A stretch of DNA of 5,092 bases from Verrucomicrobiota bacterium (GTDB lineage: Bacteria; Verrucomicrobiota; Verrucomicrobiia; Opitutales; Seribacteraceae): NCBI GenBank assembly GCA_014382645.1, contig JACNJI010000294.1:1-5092 (forward strand), written 5' to 3'. Below the pieces are notes generated by a model that did not search any database, was not told the origin of the DNA, and worked only from the letters and a program-made list of their open reading frames with translations. The position numbers were made by a program, and so were the translations under genes. This document shows, in pieces, positions 1-5,092 of this stretch; the first letter of the stretch is position 1; the number at the start of each line of letters is the position of its first letter.

Positions 1-3000
1 GGAGCATAACGCCAAGTCCGACAAACGTCGTGCTCAAACCGGCGCAGGCTGGCGTAACCACGGGCCAAAGAATATGTGTCTCGGAAAACATGAAAAAAGC
101 CAAAAGAACATAGCCCACTTGAAGGAACAAGCCACCGACCTGCACTAAACTGGCCTTAGGTCCACTGTATACGGAGATAAAAGCCATCGCCAGACAGAAC
201 CCGAGAGTGACCAAATGATCCACCCATTCGGGTAATCGTTTTAGGTACAGGCCACTGGTAAGGGTTTTAACTAAATTTCCATGCACACCAACCTTCGGCA
301 CGTCGATAGAATCAAAAGGCGTTGGAGCCAAGTCCTGAAAGGTCTTTTCCTCAGGACCGATGAAAACAATGGCGTTGTCGAATTTCGTAAAAAAAGCATT
401 CAATAGTTCGAGCTCCTTAAGCACCTTTTCTCGCTCTCCCTCATTGGTCGCTAAAGCAGCCTTCACCTCTTCCATTTTGGCCAAAGCCTGTGGATGCTCG
501 GGATTCTCTTTCAACACGGACTCTAATTTAGGTATGAACTCATCTCGGATTTTGGAGAGCATTCCATCGACGTTAGCCAAATCGGCGGTTCGTTGCGTAA
601 GGTAGCCATCAAAGTCCAGGACATCCTTCATCCCGCACATGGGATTGTGAGGAGATTCCAAGGTAACCGGGAGGAAATAATACTCGATCGCAACGGTTAG
701 GTCCAACAGTTCATCGAAACTCGGGGCATCCTCGGCAGGTGACTCCCCGGAAGCAGCCTTTACGAGTTCGGTCGCCACAGCAACATGCTCATCGCTCACT
801 CCTATTTCGGAAAGTACTTGAGGCAGTTTTCCAACATCAGATGGAGCATCGATATCCTTAATTCGTGAGATGAAACCACGTATAATTTCAGGGACGAGAG
901 CCACATACTCTTGATATCTCTTGCCGCCATAGAGCTTGCGAGCCTCACGAAGCCCAACAACCTCGGGGATTCGGGCCGACCATCTGGAAAACCAGTTCAC
1001 TTCAACAAACTGCTTCTCGTTCATGGGAGCGTTCACCAATTCCTCGCCATCTCGACCAGCGATGACAAGACGCTTGCCGTCATGAGAAATATTTACCGCA
1101 TCGTGATCCAACCCATAGTAAGCAAGTAGAGCCTCTAGACCGAGAGTGTAATAATTCCGTTCATAGTTAAGAGGCATCTCGTTGGGAAGTGATTCGACCA
1201 ATGAACCATTTCCCTCTTCTTCTGGATGCTTGGACACAAGCAGCAATCGCCCATCTGATTCAATCAGTTCGGTTTCGAAATCACCTTGAAGGAACAATAG
1301 ATTCTTCTCTTTTTGTGAAAATTCGCCTTGGATAGCCTCAAGTTTAGCACGGTTCTCCGCCAAACCTTTGGCTGCATCAGTAAGCTTCAGGGTTAAAGAA
1401 CGCAGCTCTTCAGCAGTCTGCTTGATGGTTGATCGAATCTCTGCCACCCGCTTATCGTCGACAACAAATTCGACAGTGCGTTCACCTTTTGTGTTGTTGC
1501 CTCCACTCGTGGATTCAGAAAGCTGTGCGGCAAGCTCGGCACGCTCTGCCTCACGAGCTTTCAATGGCGGTCCTACAATTGCTGCAAGTGCGGGATTCGC
1601 TTCCAATGTCTTCCGGAAATTGCCAATAACCTCGTCCAGTTCGCTGATTTGGGCTTCTAGCTTTGCTAAAGCAACCGGATCGGGTTGATCTTGTGGAGAA
1701 GGTTTGGGCGTATCTTTATTCAACTCCGCCAACTGCGAAATCAATTCAGCCCGCTCCTCCTCTCGAGCTTTCAATTGCGGTCCCACAATTGCTGCAAGTG
1801 CGGGATTCGCTTCTAAGGTCTTCCGGAAATTGCCAATAACCTCGTCCAGTTCGCTGATTTGGGCTTCTAGCTTTGCTAAAGCAACCGGATCGGGTTGATC
1901 TTGTGGAGAAGGTTTGGGCGTATCTTTATTCAACTCCGCCAACTGCGAAATCAATTCAGCCCGCTCCTCCTCTCGAGCTTTCAATTGCGGTCCCACAATT
2001 GCTGCAAGTACGGGATTCGCTTTCAAGGTCGTCCGGAAATTGCCAATAACCTCGTCCAGTTCCCCAATCTTGGCCTCTACCTTTTCCACTTCCCCCGAAG
2101 GAACCCTAGAATTATTCGAGTCAGAGACTGCATTCCCCTTAAGCGCCATGGCTAATTCCGCCTGTAGTTTTGAAATCTTCTGCTCGAGTGTGTTTTTCCC
2201 TTCACTCAGAGATGCCAATAAACCACCGCTAGATGCCAGATCTTGTTGAACCGCTTCCCTTTTTGTTTTCAAATTAGCGAGAAAAGTCTGGATTTCACTG
2301 ATTTCAGCGGAGCTACCCTTGAGTAAATCGAGGGCAAGTTTTTTTCGCTTTCCTCCAAGCACATTATAAGCGTGCGCCTTTCCGCCGCCTGGGAACCACA
2401 AAGGCACCCATCGAGGGACATTGTCGACGGCACGATACGGAATGACCGTTATAGAACCAATACGGCCAACGTACTCTCCATCCACAAAGTTCTGCATCGG
2501 ATAGGTCGGAGCTTCAGGATAAGGATACTTGCCTTCGATCATCGACTCATCGAAACCTTCGATGAAAACTGGGGGATTAGCACTGACGTCAGGAACCTTC
2601 ATTAGCATCGTCTGAACTCCAGTGTACCCTGATCCCAACACAACGCGGTCTGGATATGCGGCCACAAGTTCACCGACAGCGCCGTCACTTCGGTAGACAT
2701 TATCATCGGGAACCATACGAGATGCGCTCTTGGGGGAGAACAAGAAGTCAAAGGCAACAACGCGAGCGTTCCCCCTTTCCAGCAAAACCTTAGCAACGTC
2801 ACGGAAAAACGCCCTATCCCACGGACGTTCGCCCACACCCTCCATCTCAAGAGTCTTGGCATCGAAGTTCACATACATGACCTGAGGCACTCGGGGAACC
2901 GTTTGATTCTCATCTACTCTCACGGGATCATCCGCATTAGACGCCTCGCGATGCGACACTTCCCCGCGAAAGAGACCAAACGGGTTCCAAGTCATGCGTT

Positions 3001-3121
3001 GATCCAAGGTCCAAACCTTCCAACCATCAAGTACGCCGTACGAATTGAGAGCAATCCAGAGACAGGGCACCACCATTAAAGCGTAGAAAGTTGTCTTAGA
3101 TTCTTTGCTAAGCTTGAACAT
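1..3121 (-). CDS. CHASE2-domain membrane sensor with two helical insertions (3' end outside window)
   Basis: Open frame of 1040 codons from ATG at 3121 down to the left edge with no stop, so the C-terminal part is missing. An in-frame stop (3151-3149) lies just upstream, making 3121 the first ATG; no Shine-Dalgarno is visible. Seen in order: a membrane segment at about residues 11-30; a CHASE2 N-terminal half (VMYVNFDAKTLE at 81-92, RPWDRAFF from 99, VVAFDFLFS at 121-129, VPRWVPLWF at 235-243); a helical insertion at about 257-610 with 70-residue repeats; CHASE2 resuming at 645-714 (ends FVEVNWFSRW); a second insertion at 715-914; the CHASE2 C-terminal part (DNAIVFIG at 915, VPKVGVHGNL near 942); then three membrane segments at about 969-987, 992-1012 and 1017-1038. 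CHASE2 is a known extracytoplasmic sensory domain, usually followed by three membrane helices and a cytoplasmic output such as a cyclase, kinase or phosphatase. The output here is unseen, as is the ligand. The CHASE2 call is firm in pattern but made by eye. Confidence 0.85.
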   Translation of the reverse strand, partial: MFKLSKESKTTFYALMVVPCLWIALNSYGVLDGWKVWTLDQRMTWNPFGLFRGEVSHREASNADDPVRVDENQTVPRVPQVMYVNFDAKTLEMEGVGERPWDRAFFRDVAKVLLERGNARVVAFDFLFSPKSASRMVPDDNVYRSDGAVGELVAAYPDRVVLGSGYTGVQTMLMKVPDVSANPPVFIEGFDESMIEGKYPYPEAPTYPMQNFVDGEYVGRIGSITVIPYRAVDNVPRWVPLWFPGGGKAHAYNVLGGKRKKLALDLLKGSSAEISEIQTFLANLKTKREAVQQDLASSGGLLASLSEGKNTLEQKISKLQAELAMALKGNAVSDSNNSRVPSGEVEKVEAKIGELDEVIGNFRTTLKANPVLAAIVGPQLKAREEERAELISQLAELNKDTPKPSPQDQPDPVALAKLEAQISELDEVIGNFRKTLEANPALAAIVGPQLKAREEERAELISQLAELNKDTPKPSPQDQPDPVALAKLEAQISELDEVIGNFRKTLEANPALAAIVGPPLKAREAERAELAAQLSESTSGGNNTKGERTVEFVVDDKRVAEIRSTIKQTAEELRSLTLKLTDAAKGLAENRAKLEAIQGEFSQKEKNLLFLQGDFETELIESDGRLLLVSKHPEEEGNGSLVESLPNEMPLNYERNYYTLGLEALLAYYGLDHDAVNISHDGKRLVIAGRDGEELVNAPMNEKQFVEVNWFSRWSARIPEVVGLREARKLYGGKRYQEYVALVPEIIRGFISRIKDIDAPSDVGKLPQVLSEIGVSDEHVAVATELVKAASGESPAEDAPSFDELLDLTVAIEYYFLPVTLESPHNPMCGMKDVLDFDGYLTQRTADLANVDGMLSKIRDEFIPKLESVLKENPEHPQALAKMEEVKAALATNEGEREKVLKELELLNAFFTKFDNAIVFIGPEEKTFQDLAPTPFDSIDVPKVGVHGNLVKTLTSGLYLKRLPEWVDHLVTLGFCLAMAFISVYSGPKASLVQVGGLFLQVGYVLLAFFMFSETHILWPVVTPACAGLSTTFVGLGVML
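398..535 (-). repeat. Possible divergent relative of the 70-aa unit in the second insertion
   Basis: Residues about 863-908 (IPKLESVLKENPEHPQAL and what follows, ending KELELLN) share the layout of the main repeats: helix, an L-K/E-x-NP break, then a second Glu/Lys-rich helix ending in LN. There is no clear DNA-level similarity, so this could be an old copy or simple convergence of charged helices. It lies just before the last CHASE2 strand (residue 915). Confidence 0.3.
1500..2095 (-). repeat. In-frame 210-bp tandem repeats (70 aa each, about 2.7 copies) inside the CHASE2 gene
   Basis: The same block begins at plus-strand positions 1561, 1771 and 1981, giving a period of exactly 210 bp, or 70 codons. 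Positions 1608-1799 match 1818-2009 without a mismatch (192 bp), including third codon positions; outside that the copies diverge. In the protein the copies lie at about residues 343-412, 413-482 and 483-540. Each unit has a charged helix (KLEAQISELDEVIGNFRKTL), a break at ANPAL, a second helix around KAREEERAELISQLAELN, and a proline-rich linker (KDTPKPSPQDQPDP) that is lost in the last copy. This suggests a chain of short helical hairpins or an interrupted coiled coil lengthening a stalk. The perfect block implies a recent duplication or gene conversion. Confidence 0.93.
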
Positions 3122-3145
3122 GACAATCGAGATAGATGGGGTTGA

Positions 3146-3155
3146 TGATTAATCA
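3146..3155. promoter_or_regulatory. 10-bp perfect palindrome, possible operator
   Basis: TGATTAATCA reads the same on both strands and lies 25-34 bp upstream of the CHASE2 start codon, in the stretch where a repressor or activator could act on that gene. Short AT-rich palindromes arise by chance and no second copy was seen, so the regulatory role is a guess. Confidence 0.2.
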
Positions 3156-3190
3156 AAAGATTCTAAAAATCACCAACAGGAACTCGGCAA

Positions 3191-3218
3191 GTGAAAAGCA
3201 AACTTTCAAACATATAAT
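3191..3218 (+). promoter_or_regulatory. Candidate sigma-70-type promoter for the moxR-DUF58 operon
   Basis: A perfect TATAAT lies at 3213-3218, with GTGAAA (4 of 6 matches to TTGACA) at 3191-3196 and a 16-bp spacer. Transcription would start near 3225, leaving about 75 nt of leader before the ATG at 3301. That would exclude the upstream in-frame ATGs at 3136, 3145 and 3217. Found by eye; AT-rich DNA yields chance -10 boxes, so it is moderately supported. Confidence 0.5.
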
Positions 3219-3300
3219 GACTTTAAGGAAATCATTTCGCTTGGACAATAGCAAAGCTTCGTTAAGGTTTATATGTTTCAATTCTTATCGAAAATTAAAT

Positions 3301-4317
3301 ATGCAACAGGATTCCATAGCATCTCAAATGCCTCCCGCTCCAGAACAACAAGAAAAGATGCGGAACGAAGCCGCTTGGGTCGATTTACTGCGACGGGAAA
3401 TCGGGCGAGTCATCGTTGGGCAAAAGTATTTGGTCGACCGCCTGATCATAGGTCTCTTGGCAAATGGTCACGTACTTCTCGAAGGCGTGCCGGGACTGGC
3501 CAAGACCTTGGCCGTAAAAACACTTGCCCGGTGCATACGGGCTGATTTCAAGCGCATCCAGTTCACTCCCGACCTGCTCCCCGCAGATGTCGTGGGCACC
3601 TTGATATACAGTCCAAGCAAGGGTGAGTTCACAACGAAGAAAGGTCCTATCTTTACCAACCTTTTGCTTGCAGATGAAATAAACCGAGCCCCTGCAAAGG
3701 TTCAAAGCGCTCTGCTCGAAGGGATGCAGGAGAGGCAAGTGACCATCGGCGACGTCACTTATCCTCTGCCAAAACCTTTTCTAGTCCTTGCCACGGAGAA
3801 TCCGATCGATCAAGAAGGCACTTACTCTCTTCCCGAGGCTCAAATGGATCGATTCATGTTGAAGCTCGTGGTAAACTACCCAAATCGAGAAGAAGAACTG
3901 AAAATCTTAGAAGCCAACGCAAACGTGAACGTTCAGCACGAGGTCAACACGGTGGTCGAAGCAGAAACTATTTTGAGGTCTCGCGAATTGGTGGATAAAA
4001 TCTATGTGGACGAAAAGCTCAAGGGGTATTTAGTGGATGTGGTACTTGCCACCCGAGAGCCAGCAAGTTACGGAGCGTCCGAACTGGAAGCCTTTATTCG
4101 ATTCGGAGCATCGCCCCGAGCCACTATCAGCTTGGCTCTTGCATCCAAGGCGATAGCATTCATGCAAGGGCGTAGTTTCGTGACCCCTCAAGACATCAAA
4201 GACGTTGGATTTGACGTGCTCAGGCACAGAGTCATCGTAAGTTATGAAGCGGAAGCCGAGAATATAACCAGCGACGACGTGATACGGAAAATCTTCGAAA
4301 CCATACCCGTACCCTAA
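3301..4317 (+). CDS. MoxR-family AAA+ ATPase
   Basis: 338-residue protein, the usual size for the MoxR branch of AAA+ ATPases: cytoplasmic ring ATPases thought to remodel or help assemble partner proteins, often with a vWA-type partner. Visible motifs: Walker A GVPGLAKT at 62-69, Walker B LLLADEINRAP at 121-131 with the acidic pair D125-E126, sensor 1 at ATENP (164-168), the GTYSLPEAQMDRF box at 173-185 with the presumed arginine finger R184, and sensor 2 GASPRA at 269-274. The lid domain runs to the C terminus. I chose ATG 3301 because homology starts shortly after it. The 55-residue upstream extension from 3136 has no family features and overlaps the likely promoter. No Shine-Dalgarno precedes 3301; the sequence there is AT-rich (AAATTAAAT). 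It is the first gene of an operon with the DUF58 gene 57 bp downstream. The family is certain; the specific client is unknown. Confidence 0.95.
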   Translation: MQQDSIASQMPPAPEQQEKMRNEAAWVDLLRREIGRVIVGQKYLVDRLIIGLLANGHVLLEGVPGLAKTLAVKTLARCIRADFKRIQFTPDLLPADVVGTLIYSPSKGEFTTKKGPIFTNLLLADEINRAPAKVQSALLEGMQERQVTIGDVTYPLPKPFLVLATENPIDQEGTYSLPEAQMDRFMLKLVVNYPNREEELKILEANANVNVQHEVNTVVEAETILRSRELVDKIYVDEKLKGYLVDVVLATREPASYGASELEAFIRFGASPRATISLALASKAIAFMQGRSFVTPQDIKDVGFDVLRHRVIVSYEAEAENITSDDVIRKIFETIPVP

Positions 4318-4318
4318 A

Positions 4319-4345
4319 TCTACCACCTTGAAACCAGGTGGTAGA
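4319..4345 (+). other. Intercistronic hairpin between moxR-like and DUF58 genes
   Basis: TCTACCACCT (4319-4328) pairs perfectly with AGGTGGTAGA (4336-4345) around a 7-nt loop, TGAAACC. It starts 2 nt after the moxR stop codon (4315-4317). What follows (AAGCCTACCCC) has no T-run, so it does not look like an intrinsic terminator. A role in protecting the upstream message end, or in partial attenuation that makes more ATPase than partner, is plausible but inferred. Confidence 0.65.
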
Positions 4346-4360
4346 AAGCCTACCCCGATC

Positions 4361-4365
4361 GAGGA
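4361..4365 (+). promoter_or_regulatory. Ribosome binding site of the DUF58 gene
   Basis: GAGGA ends 9 nt before the ATG at 4375. It is the only convincing Shine-Dalgarno of the three genes here and supports this start. It lies 15 nt downstream of the intercistronic hairpin, so both could be exposed in the same transcript. Confidence 0.6.
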
Positions 4366-4374
4366 CAATATAGG

Positions 4375-5092
4375 ATGGAAGAACCCGACCAAGAGTTCAC
4401 GCGCCAGATTCTGAAAAAGGTGCGACAAATCGAGATTCGATCGAATAGATTGGTCTCGGAAGCGCTTGCAGGATCATACCATAGTGCATTCAAAGGTCAG
4501 GGCATTGATTTCGAGGAAGTACGAGAATACCAACCGGGGGATGAAGTCCGATCTATCGATTGGAACGTAACCGCGAAGATGAATGCTCCCTTCGTGAAGC
4601 AGTATCGAGAGGAGAGAGAACTCACGATCGTGCTAGCGGTAGATATAAGTGCTAGCGGTTCCTTCGGCTCAATTGAGCAAAGCAAACGAGAGCGACTCGC
4701 CGAACTGGCCGCGCTCCTCGCATTCTCGGCCGACCGCAACAATGATAAAATCGGTCTAATTCTTTTCACTGACGAAGTAGAACACTACCTACCTCCCGCC
4801 AAGGGACAAAAGCATGTTTTGCGTATCCTCCGTGAAATTCTCTTCAACCAAACCAAGGGTAAAGGAACCGACCTTAGAGGCTGTCTTCGCTTCCTCAACA
4901 GAGTGATGCGAAGACGATCGATCGTGTTCTTGCTTTCCGACTTCATGATTCCCGAAAATGGGGACGAGGAGGAACCCGCCGAGGATATCCTCTTCAAGGA
5001 ACTTTCAACGACGCGAAGACGACATGATCTCGTTTGCGTCCGCGTCGAAGATCCTCGAGACACCGAATTGCCGGACGTCGGGCACATTCTTC
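4375..5092 (+). CDS. DUF58-domain (vWA-like) protein, 3' end outside window
   Basis: 239 codons are visible with no stop; typical soluble members are around 290-300 residues, so most of it is here. The DUF58 signature is clear: an N-terminal block with EYQPGDEVRSIDWNVTAK at 51-68, followed by a vWA-like fold. The metal-binding (MIDAS) set is intact: DISAS at 90-94, the threonine in GKGTDL (T165) and the aspartate in LLSDF (D189). No membrane segment or signal peptide is seen, so it belongs to the short cytosolic type. DUF58 proteins are regular genetic partners of MoxR ATPases, and the role is assumed to be a metal-dependent adaptor or client. The gene follows the moxR-like gene in the same direction and was probably transcribed with it. 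A stretch of acidic residues (GDEEEPAED, 196-204) forms an exposed loop after the MIDAS aspartate strand. Confidence 0.93.
   Translation, partial: MEEPDQEFTRQILKKVRQIEIRSNRLVSEALAGSYHSAFKGQGIDFEEVREYQPGDEVRSIDWNVTAKMNAPFVKQYREERELTIVLAVDISASGSFGSIEQSKRERLAELAALLAFSADRNNDKIGLILFTDEVEHYLPPAKGQKHVLRILREILFNQTKGKGTDLRGCLRFLNRVMRRRSIVFLLSDFMIPENGDEEEPAEDILFKELSTTRRRHDLVCVRVEDPRDTELPDVGHIL

Larger units (their letters stand above)
3122..3300. promoter_or_regulatory. Divergent AT-rich intergenic region
   Basis: This 179-bp stretch separates the start codons of the minus-strand CHASE2 gene and the plus-strand moxR-like gene, so it should carry the promoters of both. It is visibly richer in A and T than the flanking genes. 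One good rightward promoter candidate and one 10-bp palindrome are listed separately. On the minus strand a weak TTGCCG / TAGAAT pair with a 19-bp spacer can be found but is not convincing. A plus-strand frame stays open through it from 3136, but its translation does not look like part of a MoxR protein. Confidence 0.7.

Noticed and set aside
1500..2095. Tandem repeats as a CRISPR array or mobile element
   Set aside because: The units are 210 bp, contiguous, without unique spacers, exactly in frame and part of a long coding region. No transposase or terminal inverted repeats are seen.
360..2605. Series of short plus-strand frames, several with near-identical Ser/Ala-rich translations
   Set aside because: They are antisense to the 1040-codon CHASE2 frame. 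Their mutual similarity is only the 210-bp repeat read on the wrong strand, and none has a recognisable domain.
2602..2862. Minus-strand frame of 86 codons
   Set aside because: It lies in a different frame inside the N-terminal CHASE2 coding region, whose own frame gives clear CHASE2 motifs.
3228..3238. GAAATCATTTC hyphenated palindrome just after the likely transcription start
   Set aside because: Only 5-bp arms in AT-rich DNA, no second copy and no known motif; chance is the simplest explanation.
3385..3738. Minus-strand frames opposite the moxR-like gene
   Set aside because: The plus strand here encodes the Walker A, Walker B and other AAA+ motifs, so these are antisense shadows.
4319..4345. 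Hairpin as a Rho-independent terminator
   Set aside because: No T-run follows it on either strand, and a same-direction partner gene begins 30 bp later.
4030..5087. Minus-strand frames opposite the moxR end and the DUF58 gene
   Set aside because: The plus-strand frames carry family signatures (sensor 2, DUF58 and MIDAS motifs); the antisense translations show none.

Overview
The window looks like chromosomal DNA from a free-living Gram-negative-type bacterium of middling GC content (about half, estimated by eye). Gene content and protein style suggest the PVC group, perhaps Verrucomicrobiota (Opitutae-like). The grounds are a very large CHASE2 membrane sensor next to a MoxR/DUF58 operon, dense coding, and two of three genes lacking a Shine-Dalgarno sequence. 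This assignment is inference; no rRNA or marker gene is present.

Layout: the left 61% (1-3121) is one long minus-strand reading frame. It starts at 3121 and runs off the left edge after 1040 codons with no stop. It encodes a membrane-anchored CHASE2-type extracytoplasmic sensor. The CHASE2 fold is split by two long, mostly helical insertions. The first carries a tandem array of 70-residue units, about 2.7 copies, whose DNA period is exactly 210 bp; two stretches of 192 bp are identical. Because the frame is open at the edge, the gene is easy to miss. The shorter plus-strand frames across 360-2605 are antisense shadows of it.

A 179-bp AT-rich divergent intergenic region (3122-3300) follows. 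It holds a consensus -10 box facing right and a 10-bp palindrome. Then comes a plus-strand operon: a MoxR-family AAA+ ATPase (3301-4317), a 57-bp gap containing a perfect 10-bp-stem hairpin without a U-tract, and a DUF58/vWA-like protein (4375 to beyond the right edge).

How they work together: MoxR ATPases and DUF58 proteins form a widespread conserved gene pair, often followed by membrane vWA (BatA/BatB-like) and TPR proteins. They are thought to act as a chaperone/metal-insertion-like system at the envelope. The divergent CHASE2 protein would sense something outside the cytoplasmic membrane. Its output domain lies beyond the left edge, so a functional link to the operon is only suggested by the shared intergenic region.
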